Shown here piece by piece: positions 52,820-61,576 of a stretch of DNA of 64,000 nt. The translations under genes were made by a program, and so were the position numbers. The stretch comes from Marinobacter sp. X15-166B (lineage in GTDB: Bacteria; Pseudomonadota; Gammaproteobacteria; Pseudomonadales; Oleiphilaceae). The notes under the pieces are model-generated. The model did no database searches, was not told the DNA's origin, and worked only from the letters and a program-made list of their open reading frames with translations. The stretch is taken from contig NZ_MEIY01000001.1 of the NCBI RefSeq assembly GCF_001752365.1, positions 2,728,073-2,792,072 of the forward strand. Direction: 5' to 3'. How positions within the stretch are numbered: position 1 is the first letter of the stretch; each line of letters opens with the position of its first letter.

Positions 52820-53305
52820 CTAGCGCCCGCCGGTGAGGCCTTCTTCCTGGGCCAGCATGAGCAGGGCGTAGACGCCGCTCTCCGGCAGCTGGGGGTCGAG
52901 GCCATTGCTGAACATGATGTCCCGGCGACGGTCTTCCAGCTCGGCGCGGTCCAGATGCGGCATCAGCTCCTCCACGTGGGCGACCTCAAAGGGACAGTCC
53001 AGGGCGACCGCGTCGAAGATCAGGTCCACCAGGATTTCATCCGGATCCAGGCCGTCTGCGTACACCGTACGGTCGGGCAAATCCTCATGGAGTACCTGGG
53101 CCAGCTCAATCAGCGGCACGCCCTGTTCGTAGAGGTAATCCAGATCCACGTCGGGCAAGGTTTCGCCATCGGGAATCCAGGCGTCATCCGGGGCGATCAC
53201 CACGGTTTTCATCTGGCCGTCGTCCAGCGACCAGGCCATCGCGGTCGGGAACAGGGCATCATCTGTTTGGCAGTATTCAATGTCGAGAAAATTCGGGACA
53301 GACAC
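52820..53305 (-). CDS. Uncharacterised protein, weakly DEDD-exonuclease-like
   Basis: A 161-residue acidic soluble protein. The start is set at GTG 53305 after GGAG, giving MSVPNFLDIEYCQTDD. The opening FLDIEYCQ resembles the first (DxE) motif of DEDD 3'-5' exonucleases, and VYADGLDPDE resembles the second, but I could not place the final histidine-containing motif. It could be a degenerate nuclease or an unrelated fold. Convergent with rlmL (21-base gap). Confidence 0.65.
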   Translation of the reverse strand: MSVPNFLDIEYCQTDDALFPTAMAWSLDDGQMKTVVIAPDDAWIPDGETLPDVDLDYLYEQGVPLIELAQVLHEDLPDRTVYADGLDPDEILVDLIFDAVALDCPFEVAHVEELMPHLDRAELEDRRRDIMFSNGLDPQLPESGVYALLMLAQEEGLTGGR

Positions 53306-53437
53306 GGACAACTCCAGGTGAGGTAAGATCGGACAAGCAGTGCCGGCAGGCCAAAGATCCACCCGCGCCTGCGGGCTTATTCACAGCAGGGCATCATGCC
53401 ATACTGTAACAGTAATTATCAGCATATTAAGGGCATC

Positions 53438-54733
53438 ATGGAACACCTTGAATTCAACAGGAACCTCCTGTCATTTTTGCAACAGTCACCGACCCCCTGG
53501 CACGCCGTCCGGCAGATGAGCCAACAGCTCGACCAGGCCGGTTTCACCGAGCTGGACGAACGGGAGGCGTGGCAGCTCGAAGCGGACACCGGTTACTACG
53601 TGGTGCGCAATGGCTCGTCGATGGTGGCTTTCCGTACCGGTCGGGCGAATCCCGTGTCGGCCGGCGTCCGGATGGTCGGCGCCCACTCCGACAGCCCCTG
53701 CCTGAAGGTCAAACCCAACCCGGAGTTACGCCGCAAAGGTTATTTTCAGGTCGGTGTAGAAGTCTACGGAGGTGTTCTGCTGAACCCCTGGTTTGATCGG
53801 GATCTGTCCCTGGCGGGGCGGGTGACCTACCTGAATGACGCGGGGGAGGTGGTCGACGCTCTGGTGGATTTCGAGCGTCCGATCGCGTTCATCCCCAGTC
53901 TGGCCATACATCTGGACAGGGACGCCAACAACAACCGCTCCGTGAATGCACAGACCGATCTGCCCCCGGTGCTGATGCAAGTGGGGGATGAAGACACCAC
54001 CCGGTTTGATGAGGTGGTGCGCACCCAGCTGATCAAACAGCAGCCAAAAGCCGGTGTCAGTAAAATCCTCGGCTATGAGTTGAATTTTTACGATGTGCAG
54101 CCCGGCGCGCTGATTGGTCTGAATGACGAGTTCATTGCGTCGGCGCGGCTGGATAACCTGCTGAGTTGCTACGTGGGCGTGCAGGCTTTGATCGCCGCCA
54201 ATGGTGAGCAGCCGGCACTGTTTGTCTGCAACGATCACGAAGAAGTGGGCAGTGTGTCGGCGGAAGGCGCCCAGGGGCCATTTTTAAAGTCGGTACTGGA
54301 TCGATGGTGTGGTGCCGACCATAAAACCCGGGTAATTGCGCGTTCGATGATGGTATCTGCGGATAATGCCCACGGTGTGCACCCCAACTTCATCAGCAAG
54401 CACGATGAGAACCACGGTCCCATCATCAACCAGGGCCCGGTTATCAAGGTCAATCACAACCAGCGCTATGCCACCAATAGCCGGTCGGCGTCCTTGTACC
54501 GCCACATCAGCGATGAGTTGGGCCTGCCCCATCAGACGTTTGTGGTGCGCAGTGACATGGGGTGCGGCAGCACCATCGGTCCGCTGACCGCAGCCATGCT
54601 GGGCATCACCACCCTGGATGTTGGCGTGCCGCAATTCGGTATGCACTCCATCCGTGAGCTGGCTGGTACCCGGGACAGTTACACGCTATACCAAGTTATA
54701 ACGGCCTTTATGCAGTGGCCGCAGGTTAACTAG
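53438..54733 (+). CDS. apeB: M18-family aspartyl aminopeptidase
   Basis: Zinc-dependent cytosolic aminopeptidase of family M18 that removes N-terminal acidic or other residues. 431 residues from ATG 53438; the earlier ATG at 53396 adds 14 residues without homology. Metal and catalytic motifs: VGAHSDSPCLKVKP, CNDHEEVGS, SADNAHGVHPN and GCGSTIGP. Divergent from the preceding hypothetical gene, and it ends before a terminator shared with tRNA-Asn. Confidence 0.94.
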   Translation: MEHLEFNRNLLSFLQQSPTPWHAVRQMSQQLDQAGFTELDEREAWQLEADTGYYVVRNGSSMVAFRTGRANPVSAGVRMVGAHSDSPCLKVKPNPELRRKGYFQVGVEVYGGVLLNPWFDRDLSLAGRVTYLNDAGEVVDALVDFERPIAFIPSLAIHLDRDANNNRSVNAQTDLPPVLMQVGDEDTTRFDEVVRTQLIKQQPKAGVSKILGYELNFYDVQPGALIGLNDEFIASARLDNLLSCYVGVQALIAANGEQPALFVCNDHEEVGSVSAEGAQGPFLKSVLDRWCGADHKTRVIARSMMVSADNAHGVHPNFISKHDENHGPIINQGPVIKVNHNQRYATNSRSASLYRHISDELGLPHQTFVVRSDMGCGSTIGPLTAAMLGITTLDVGVPQFGMHSIRELAGTRDSYTLYQVITAFMQWPQVN

Positions 54734-54762
54734 CGCAATCTGGTCAAAAAGCGGCCATAAAA

Positions 54763-54794
54763 AAACCGCTACTTTAGTTAAAAGTAGCGGTTTT
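54763..54794. terminator. Bidirectional terminator after the M18 peptidase
   Basis: A 13-base stem AAACCGCTACTTT (54763-54775) with AAAGTAGCGGTTT (54781-54793), loop AGTTA. A-rich upstream and T-rich downstream; serves apeB on the plus strand and tRNA-Asn on the minus strand. Confidence 0.9.
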
Positions 54795-54802
54795 CGGAAT
54801 AG

Positions 54803-54878
54803 TGGCTCCCCGAGCTGGGCTCGAACCAGCGACAAACGGATTAACAGTCCGGTGCTCTACCAACTGAGCTATCAGGGA
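54803..54878 (-). tRNA. tRNA-Asn (anticodon GTT), locus 2
   Basis: 76 bases on the minus strand, identical to the copy at 40848 except for one acceptor base (TCCCTGA instead of TCCCCGA). That makes a G-U wobble at the fifth pair. CCA is encoded and the downstream flank GAATAG is also shared with locus 1. Confidence 0.98.
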
Positions 54879-54981
54879 ACAGCATCAACGTGGCGGGCAT
54901 ATTAATGATTTTGCCGGGCGGGGTCAACCCCCTGAATTGAATGATTAATTATTGCTCAATAAATGCCAGGGACAGACACAT

Positions 54982-56013
54982 ATGATTGAGAACACAGCCC
55001 ACCGATTCAGCTCCGACCCCCATCCTCTGCCCGCCGGTGTGGGTAACAAACTGTACCACTACCGTCCGCCTCGCTGGCTGCGCAACGGCCATGTGCAGTC
55101 GGTGTGGCCCACCTTGTTTCGCCGGGTGGCGCTGCTGGCCCCCACCGGAGAAATCATCAGCACTGAAGACGACGACAGTCTGCATCTGGACTGGTACCGG
55201 CAGGGCAGTGACCGCCTGGCGGTGCTCTGCCACGGGCTGGAAGGCCACAGCCGCCGGCCCTACGTGCTGGGCCTGGCACGGGCGTTATTGGCATCCGGCT
55301 GGGACGTGCTGGCGTGGAACTACCGTTCCTGTGGTGGGGTGATGAACCAGCGCCCGCAGTTTTATCACAGTGGGGCGACGGAGGATCTGCGCACCGTGGT
55401 CGCCCACGGGTTGCAGGGCGGCTACCGCTCGCTGGCGCTGTCCGGATTCAGTATGGGGGGCAATCTGGCGCTCCTGTATCTGGCGGAGGAGTCGGTGGCT
55501 AGCACGCTCGACCCCCGGATTTGTGGGGCCGTCACTTTTTCGGTGCCCTGCGATCTCGCCGGCAGTGCCGACATGCTGGCGCGCCCCAGTTGTCGTATTT
55601 ACATGCAACGCTTCCTGCGGGAATTGCATTCCAAAATGACCGAAAAGGCACGGCAGTTCCCCGGCACCATCAGTGTCGACGGCTTTGCCGACATCAAAAC
55701 GTTTCACGAGTTCGACGACCGCTACACCGCACCCTTGCACGGATTTGCCAGCGCGCGGGATTACTGGGCGCAATGCTCGGCGCTGGGCCGCCTGAAAGAC
55801 ATACGGGTCCCGGCCTTGATGCTGAATGCCGAAGACGATCCGTTTCTGTCACCGCGCTGTTTTCCACAGTCCCGCGAGATTCTGGGGCCCTGGGTCACCC
55901 TCGAGGCACCTCGCTGGGGTGGCCATGTGGGCTTTGTCGAACGCTCGCGGGATGGATACTACTGGTCCGAGCGCCGCGCTACCGCGTTTATGGATTCCCT
56001 GGCCACCCGCTGA
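54982..56013 (+). CDS. yheT: YheT-family alpha/beta hydrolase
   Basis: A 343-residue alpha/beta-hydrolase of the YheT/ABHD1-like type. The nucleophile elbow is ALSGFSMGGNLAL (serine), with the aspartate in LNAEDDPFLSP and the histidine in GGHVGFVE. The conserved N-terminal PRWLRNGHVQSVWPT is characteristic of this branch. Start ATG 54982 follows AGGGACAG; the TTG at 54952 is not favoured. Natural substrate unknown. Confidence 0.88.
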   Translation: MIENTAHRFSSDPHPLPAGVGNKLYHYRPPRWLRNGHVQSVWPTLFRRVALLAPTGEIISTEDDDSLHLDWYRQGSDRLAVLCHGLEGHSRRPYVLGLARALLASGWDVLAWNYRSCGGVMNQRPQFYHSGATEDLRTVVAHGLQGGYRSLALSGFSMGGNLALLYLAEESVASTLDPRICGAVTFSVPCDLAGSADMLARPSCRIYMQRFLRELHSKMTEKARQFPGTISVDGFADIKTFHEFDDRYTAPLHGFASARDYWAQCSALGRLKDIRVPALMLNAEDDPFLSPRCFPQSREILGPWVTLEAPRWGGHVGFVERSRDGYYWSERRATAFMDSLATR

Positions 56014-56043
56014 CCCCAAACCCCGCACCCTGCGGCGCTAGCG

Positions 56044-57288
56044 CTAGCGGGCCATGCTCACCGGTTGGCCGGTTGCCGCCGACTCCACTTCATCCGCCAG
56101 CATCTCGGCGGTGATGGCCGACAGGGTCCAGCCCAGGTGACCATGGCCGGTGTTATAGAATACCGTGGGCAGCCGCCCGGGTCCGACGCGCGGCATCATG
56201 TTGGGCAACATGGGTCGCAGGCCCGCCCAGGGGATGACCCGCCGGGTACTGACACCGGGGAAACATTGCTCGACCCAGCGGGTGAGCGGGCGAATCCGGT
56301 CATCCCGGATGTTGCGATTGTAGCCGTTGAATTCCGCCGTGCCCGCTACCCGGAAACGGGTGTCGCCCAGCCGGCTGGTCACCAGTTTGGTGGCGTCGTC
56401 CAGCAGACTGACGGTCGGGGCCGCTTGCTGTGAGGCTTCGTCTTCCAGTTCAACGGTAATGGAATAACCCTTGACCGGATAAATGTTGACCCGGTCCCCC
56501 AATTTTGCGGCCAGTGCGCGGCTGCCCACACCCGCACAAATCACGACCCCGTCGTAAGTTTCGCGGGTCTGTTGTTCGCCGTCAAAGGAGGTTACCCAGG
56601 CGTGGGACTGATCCGCATTCAGTTCGGTGACCGTGTGTCCATAGCAGGTCTTGACCCCGAGGCGCAGGATGGCTTCCGCCAGTCCGTTGGTGAATTTGTG
56701 GATATCACCGGTGGAATCGCTCTCGGTGTAGAAACCGCCGTAATAACTGCCCGCCAGGGTGGGTTCGATCGCACGCATTTCATCGGGGGTGACCGCCCGG
56801 CGCTCCAGGCCTCCTGCAGCCAGCAATTTCGACACATTCGCCGCGTGGTCGAAGTCGGCCTTGTTTCGATAGATATGCAGAATGCCCCGCTTTTTGAGGT
56901 CGAAATCAATATCTTCCTGTTGTGCCCATTCAAACAGGTAGTCACGGGCGGCAATCGCCAGGCGGGCCGTTTCGGTGGTGTTTTGTTCGTACTGGGAGAT
57001 CGCGGCAATGAATTCGGCAAACCAGCTTAACTTGTGCCAGGAGGGCTTGGGGTTCACCAGCAGTGGGGCGTCATTGCGAAGCATCCACTTCATGCCCTTC
57101 ATGATGGTCTGCCAGTTGTTCCAGACCTCGGCATTGGAGGCCGACAACTGACCACCGTTGGCGAAGGAGGTTTCCATCGCGGCGTAACGGTGCTTTTCGT
57201 ACACGGTAACATCCAGGCCACGTTTGGCCAGAGTATAAGCGGTGGTGATACCGGTAATACCACCGCCAATTACTGCAACTCGCTTCAT
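56044..57288 (-). CDS. dadA: DadA-like FAD amino-acid dehydrogenase
   Basis: A 414-residue flavoprotein of the D-amino-acid dehydrogenase (DadA) family, with the FAD dinucleotide motif VAVIGGGITGITTAYTL at the N-terminus, NGGQLSASNAEVWNN, and the C-terminal NTGHGHLGWTLS. It oxidises the alpha-amine of D-amino acids (or glycine-like substrates) and passes electrons to quinone. The start is MKRVAVIGG at 57288, with GGAG upstream; a GTG at 57327 lies inside a leader hairpin. A tandem glycine riboswitch precedes it, so glycine is likely part of its regulation and perhaps its substrate. The dadA symbol is a family label only. No dadX or glycine-cleavage gene is adjacent. Confidence 0.85.
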   Translation of the reverse strand: MKRVAVIGGGITGITTAYTLAKRGLDVTVYEKHRYAAMETSFANGGQLSASNAEVWNNWQTIMKGMKWMLRNDAPLLVNPKPSWHKLSWFAEFIAAISQYEQNTTETARLAIAARDYLFEWAQQEDIDFDLKKRGILHIYRNKADFDHAANVSKLLAAGGLERRAVTPDEMRAIEPTLAGSYYGGFYTESDSTGDIHKFTNGLAEAILRLGVKTCYGHTVTELNADQSHAWVTSFDGEQQTRETYDGVVICAGVGSRALAAKLGDRVNIYPVKGYSITVELEDEASQQAAPTVSLLDDATKLVTSRLGDTRFRVAGTAEFNGYNRNIRDDRIRPLTRWVEQCFPGVSTRRVIPWAGLRPMLPNMMPRVGPGRLPTVFYNTGHGHLGWTLSAITAEMLADEVESAATGQPVSMAR

Positions 57289-57317
57289 AACGCGCTCCAA
57301 GGGGCGTTCAGGGTTAC

Positions 57318-57342
57318 CTTTCTGCACCGGATGTGGCAGAAA
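57318..57342 (-). promoter_or_regulatory. Leader hairpin between glycine riboswitch and dadA-like gene
   Basis: On the minus strand CTTTCTGC and GCAGAAAG form an eight-base stem around a CACATCCGG-type loop, between the second aptamer and the start codon. It lacks a T-run, so it is not a plain terminator. It may belong to the expression platform. Confidence 0.5.
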
Positions 57343-57348
57343 GCACCC

Positions 57349-57543
57349 CTTCCGTCCCTGGACCTGAGAGATTCACGTACCGTGGCAACGCCAGCGGCCG
57401 CTTGCTCCTTCGGTGTGTCGACTAACGCGGCGTCGACAGCTCTCCGGAAGTCATCGTGTTAGCGGTCCTTTTGCCTGAGAGTTTCCGGGGCAGTTGCTCC
57501 GTCGGCGCCGGTTGCACAAAAGTGGAACTCGGTCTCTCCCGCA
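57349..57543 (-). promoter_or_regulatory. Tandem glycine riboswitch
   Basis: Two glycine aptamers read on the minus strand. The 5' aptamer (about 57462-57543) has GGGAGAG at its start, the core CGACGGAGCAAC, and closes with CTCTCAGG (57474-57481). The 3' aptamer (about 57349-57447) has GGAGAG, the core CGAAGGAGCAAG and again CTCTCAGG (57363-57370). This paired architecture is characteristic of the Rfam glycine riboswitch, where the two aptamers act as one sensor. It precedes the DadA-like gene directly. The helices were judged by eye, not folded. Confidence 0.88.
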
Positions 57544-57951
57544 AACACGTCGGATCTGCACTTATTGCAATCCTGCTTCGCAAGATACCAAATACCGCGC
57601 GTTGTACAACCGTTAACTGACAGAAGTGCGTGCCAATTACGGTCGCGCCAGGGTTCAGGCCAGCGCCCCCGCAACCTGCCGAGTCACCCATGCAGCCGGT
57701 ACCGACGCCGGCCACCCTGTGCCCCCCGAACCAAACCACGTCGCCCGTTCGGGACTGCTGGTCCGGGCGGCACAGCCCCCGGGGCGGTAACTTCCTGTCT
57801 TCGCAGGACGGGGGCGGTCGGCGGATAAGCACAAATTTGGCTGTGTGGATGGGCTTCTGCCGTGTTTGCCGGTAGGGTGGCGTAAGCTATTGAATGTTGC
57901 AGCCAGCCATCAGAGTCGTGGCAGTGTGGATCGTCTGGACGGGAAATCTCG
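57544..57951. other. GC-rich region upstream of the riboswitch, no gene recognised
   Basis: About 400 bases between the riboswitch and the next gene. It should hold the dadA-like promoter on the minus strand near 57560-57640. The rest is GC-rich with several short inverted repeats (for instance CCTGTC/ TTCGCAGG near 57796), and open frames on both strands with odd composition. No known RNA family or protein was recognised. Confidence 0.4.
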
Positions 57952-58281
57952 ATGGAGTTAGTGGTCTTTATACTGGCAGTCACACTGGTAAGCGTGGGGG
58001 CCTTTTGGTTGCTGGGCACGCTGTATGGGTTGATCCATCGGCCAGCGGTTTACTTTCCGGTTTCATTGGCGGGCAAAATGGCCACGGCCGCGGTGCTGGG
58101 TGCCTGGTTTTTCGGTATTGGCGGTATTATTCTGGGTACGCTGATTTTTAATGCCGAAATGAAGAAACGGCAGGATTACCGGCGCTGGCCAACAATAATC
58201 GCCGGTGCCACTGTAACCACCATTTGCACTGTGATTATTTATCTTGCCGTCTTGTTTCTGGCCTGGGGGATTTTCAATTGA
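57952..58281 (+). CDS. Small membrane protein, unknown
   Basis: A 109-residue integral membrane protein with four hydrophobic stretches (about residues 3-25, 30-50, 53-65 and 85-108) and a basic loop EMKKRQDYRRW. No family recognised. ATG is preceded by GGGAAATC. Followed after 99 bases by the SDR gene on the same strand. Confidence 0.6.
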   Translation: MELVVFILAVTLVSVGAFWLLGTLYGLIHRPAVYFPVSLAGKMATAAVLGAWFFGIGGIILGTLIFNAEMKKRQDYRRWPTIIAGATVTTICTVIIYLAVLFLAWGIFN

Positions 58282-58380
58282 TGAATTCTCCGGATACTCC
58301 GGCCATGGGATGTGACGTGGAACCATTGGGATGCCACCCCTGCCGGGTGTGCGGACCGCAAACCTGCGAGTCGTAGAATC

Positions 58381-59133
58381 ATGCAAGCGAAACAAGTAAT
58401 GGTTATTACTGGCGCAAGTCGCGGTATTGGTGCTGCGACAGCCCGCCTGGCCGGCGCGCGGGGGTACGCGGTGTGTGTGAACTACCGCAAAAACCGCCAA
58501 GCCGCCGAGTCCGTTGTGGAGGACATCAGAAACAAGGGCGGACAGGCCATTGCGGTGGCGGCGGATGTGGCGGTGGCGGCGGAGGTCACGCGTCTGTTTG
58601 AGGCGGTCGATGCCCAGCTGGGGCGGGTCTCCGCGCTGGTCAACAACGCCGGTATCCTGGAACAACAAAGGCGCGTTGAAGAGGTCGACGCCGCCCGGCT
58701 CGCGCGTATTTTTGCAACCAATGTCATCGGCTCTTTCCTGTGCGCGCGGGAGGCGGTGAAGCGCATGTCCTCCAAACACGGCGGGGCTGGCGGTGCGATC
58801 GTCAATGTGTCGTCCGCCGCATCCCGGCTCGGGGCGGCGGGGGAATACGTGGATTACGCCGCCTCCAAGGGGGCCATCGATACGTTCACCACCGGTTTGT
58901 CCGCCGAGGTGGCTGCAGAAGGGATTCGGGTCAACGCGGTACGGCCCGCTTTTATCTACACCGAGATGCACGCCAGCGGCGGCGAACCCGGCCGGGTGGA
59001 CCGCATCAAGGGTTCATTACCCATGCAGCGCGGCGGGCATCCGGAGGAAGTGGCCCATGCGATCCTGTGGCTGCTGTCGGATGAGGCGTCCTACACAACC
59101 GGCAGCTTTATTGATCTGGCGGGTGGAAAATAA
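58381..59133 (+). CDS. SDR-family oxidoreductase (FabG-like)
   Basis: A 250-residue classical short-chain dehydrogenase/reductase. NAD(P) motif TGASRGIGAATARL, structural NNAG in VNNAGILEQ, catalytic serine in VNVSSAASRLG and the YxxxK pair in DYAASKGAID. The end (GSFIDLAGGK) is typical. Start ATG 58381; the frame from 58312 is leader. The substrate cannot be read from the sequence; it is not an obvious fabG operon member. Confidence 0.88.
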   Translation: MQAKQVMVITGASRGIGAATARLAGARGYAVCVNYRKNRQAAESVVEDIRNKGGQAIAVAADVAVAAEVTRLFEAVDAQLGRVSALVNNAGILEQQRRVEEVDAARLARIFATNVIGSFLCAREAVKRMSSKHGGAGGAIVNVSSAASRLGAAGEYVDYAASKGAIDTFTTGLSAEVAAEGIRVNAVRPAFIYTEMHASGGEPGRVDRIKGSLPMQRGGHPEEVAHAILWLLSDEASYTTGSFIDLAGGK

Positions 59134-59149
59134 CCGCTGGGAGAGAGCC

Positions 59150-61243
59150 TCAGGAGGCAAGTCCTGTGGGAGTTGGCGGGCGAGGGGTGAAGACCAGCCC
59201 GCAGGCCGTCAGATCGGTCATCAGGTTGCGATTCAGTGCCTCGACAATACGCTCCAGAATGTATTGCTCCGGCGCCTGAAAAACCCCGTCGGCGTATCCG
59301 ATGGCGGCGCTGATCTGAATAATCAGTTCGCCCAGTTTTTCCTTACCCCGTAACTGTTGCAGGGTTTTCATCGCGGCGGCTTCGACTTCCGCCCGGTCGC
59401 CTTCACGCCATTCGTCGACCAGATTCATCATGTCATCCATGCCCCGTTCAATGGAAAAATCGAGCATGGCGTATTCGGCCATTTTGGCCAGCGCGCTGCG
59501 GAACACATCCCGTTCGCTGTCATCCAGCAAACCATCGGCCATGGCGATCGCCGCTGCCGCGACCGCCAGTGCCTGCTTCAAGGCCCCGCGTTCCAGCTTG
59601 CCGGCTTCCACTTTGAGCTCATGCTTGTAGCGGGCGATGAAGCGGGTCACCCGCTGGATGGGGGTGTGGTAGCGGTTGTTGCGGAACCAGTGGGGCACCA
59701 AGGCACCGATCAGCAGGGCCGCGACTGTGCCCTGGGCCATGTAGTGCAGCAAATCGTCCAGGTTTTTCTTCTGGAATTCCGGCGCCTTGGTACCTTCGAA
59801 CGGGTAAAAGCCGTGCATGGCGGCGTATGCTACGTAAGTCGCCACCAATATGATGAGCCCCATGGCGGCGGTATCTGCCAGGCGTTTGCGTTTGCTTGAG
59901 GCGCCCCACCAGTCGCAATCACAGACCCAGGCGACACCAAAACCCACCGCAAACGACACCACCAGATAGGGATAGGACCAGGACAGATCCACCAGCAACC
60001 GGTCAAAGCTGACCTCGTAGCCGACCCCTTCAAAGGTGTAACGGGTGAACCGCAGTGCCGAAATAATCATCAGACTGGCGCCCGCAGCAATCAGCCCGGA
60101 GGAAGCATAGCCCAGCCAGGGCCGGTTGTGTGTGGCTTCAATGTCGGCAAATCGCCAATGGTCTTTCGGGTAGATGCCCACAAACGCGGACACACCGTAA
60201 TTGGCACCCATTAAAAACGCGAAGAATATGATTTCTCCGATCATGCGGGAGCTGACACCGCCTTCGAGGCTGTAACGAACAAAGGAGAGCGTCATGAACG
60301 ACAGCATGATCAGGCTCATTAATTTCACCAGTTGCGCCGCACTGAGGTTTTCTTCGTCGTCGCTCACCAGTTCGAAGCCGAACATTTCAATGGCCCGGCG
60401 TCTGGCGGTGTTGCCGGTTTCGGCGCTGAGCACGGCGTGGGCCATCAACCGACAGATTTTTATAAACAGATCGCGACCGTCACTCACCAGGGTTTCACGT
60501 AAATCCTGTTCGATACGCTGCAGTTGCCCGCCCATTTCGTCGACCCTGCGGTAGTACGCCGACACCCGGGCACTCATGGTGGCAAACTGCATTTTCAGGG
60601 TTTCATACTCACTCTCGCGCGACTGGATAAAACGTTGGTAGCGGACATCGTGGGCCGTGTGCCATTGCTTGATTTCCAGCATCAACGAACAGGCCGTGGC
60701 CCAGGCAAACGCCGGGGACGCGTGGTCGTCGAAACTCTCCTTGTTGATATGAATGTCGTAATACTTGGCTTCCCGCTCGAGCTGATCGTACTTGGTGGGG
60801 AAAATGTGGTAGGGCGCCCGATACATGCGATGGGCCAGCTTCACCGCGTGACCGGGAATCTCGGCCAGATCCCAAAATACCTGCAGCAGCCGTTGGTCGG
60901 CTTTTTTCAACATGGGGAAATTGGGCAGCAGGGCGGTAAAAATGAGCGCCGTCGTGATGGGGCTGCGAAACAGATCCCGTCCGTCCGACTCGGTGTTGGC
61001 GGCGTCTCCCATAAGCACCAGCACCTTCTCCAGCACTTCGGGTGACACCCAGGCCACCACCGTCACCATCCAGTAAATAGCCAGTAAGGTGGCCGCGTAC
61101 AGGCCGAAACAGGCCACAAAACGCAGCCGGGTAGTGGAGCTGCGATTGGAGTCGGGCGTGTTGAAGCGACCATAAGCGTGGAAGGCAACGAAGATCGCGC
61201 CAATGGCAAACTCGAACGCCTTGGAAGCAATGAAATCTTCCAT
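59150..61243 (-). CDS. Large membrane protein with TerB-like C-terminal domain
   Basis: A 697-residue polytopic protein of unknown function. About eight or nine membrane helices fall in two groups, about residues 10-110 and 320-540, separated by a soluble helical region (about 120-310). The C-terminal 140 residues resemble TerB, with repeated acidic motifs AIAMADGLLDDSERDVF and IGYADGVFQAPEQYILERI. TerB domains often bind metals or sit in stress and defence modules, but no ter genes are nearby. Convergent with the SDR gene. ATG 61243 shows only a modest ribosome site. Confidence 0.7.
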   Translation of the reverse strand: MEDFIASKAFEFAIGAIFVAFHAYGRFNTPDSNRSSTTRLRFVACFGLYAATLLAIYWMVTVVAWVSPEVLEKVLVLMGDAANTESDGRDLFRSPITTALIFTALLPNFPMLKKADQRLLQVFWDLAEIPGHAVKLAHRMYRAPYHIFPTKYDQLEREAKYYDIHINKESFDDHASPAFAWATACSLMLEIKQWHTAHDVRYQRFIQSRESEYETLKMQFATMSARVSAYYRRVDEMGGQLQRIEQDLRETLVSDGRDLFIKICRLMAHAVLSAETGNTARRRAIEMFGFELVSDDEENLSAAQLVKLMSLIMLSFMTLSFVRYSLEGGVSSRMIGEIIFFAFLMGANYGVSAFVGIYPKDHWRFADIEATHNRPWLGYASSGLIAAGASLMIISALRFTRYTFEGVGYEVSFDRLLVDLSWSYPYLVVSFAVGFGVAWVCDCDWWGASSKRKRLADTAAMGLIILVATYVAYAAMHGFYPFEGTKAPEFQKKNLDDLLHYMAQGTVAALLIGALVPHWFRNNRYHTPIQRVTRFIARYKHELKVEAGKLERGALKQALAVAAAAIAMADGLLDDSERDVFRSALAKMAEYAMLDFSIERGMDDMMNLVDEWREGDRAEVEAAAMKTLQQLRGKEKLGELIIQISAAIGYADGVFQAPEQYILERIVEALNRNLMTDLTACGLVFTPRPPTPTGLAS

Positions 61244-61576
61244 AGCCGGGTCCCCTGTCCCCTATGTCCTAAAGATAGTTCTCCGGTATGAGTTATTCCA
61301 GAGGAACCCGCGTCCCGGCCGGGTTTTCGGCGCCAGGATGTTGCGCTGGACAATGTGGGTGAGTCTGTCGAAAAAACTTACAGGTCGCCCCACGATGGTG
61401 ACCAAACACAATGCCTACATCCATGAATTTGAAGAGTTAATCGTTTTTGGCGCGGGTTATGCAAGAACTGCTCCCGATGCGGTTGTGCTTGCCTCACTGG
61501 CTGGCTTAAACGGAATCAGGCGGTTGGATTTACATGGATTGAATAGCCCCGACCGGGGCTGGCGGGGAGAGGTAAG
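61244..61576 (+). other. Intergenic region upstream of the PEP-CTERM gene
   Basis: No supported gene. A six-base hairpin AGCCCC/GGGGCT with a GACC loop lies at 61545-61560, just before the ribosome site, and may affect translation of the downstream gene. A 61-codon frame from 61395 overlaps the next start by ATGA but lacks a clear ribosome site. Confidence 0.4.

Noticed and set aside
57288..57327. Upstream GTG start for the DadA-like gene
   Set aside because: It lies within the leader hairpin and lacks a ribosome site; MKRVAVIGG is the family N-terminus.
57684..58019. 111-codon minus-strand frame over the small membrane protein
   Set aside because: Low-complexity Gly/Pro composition, no ribosome site, and it overlaps a better plus-strand gene.
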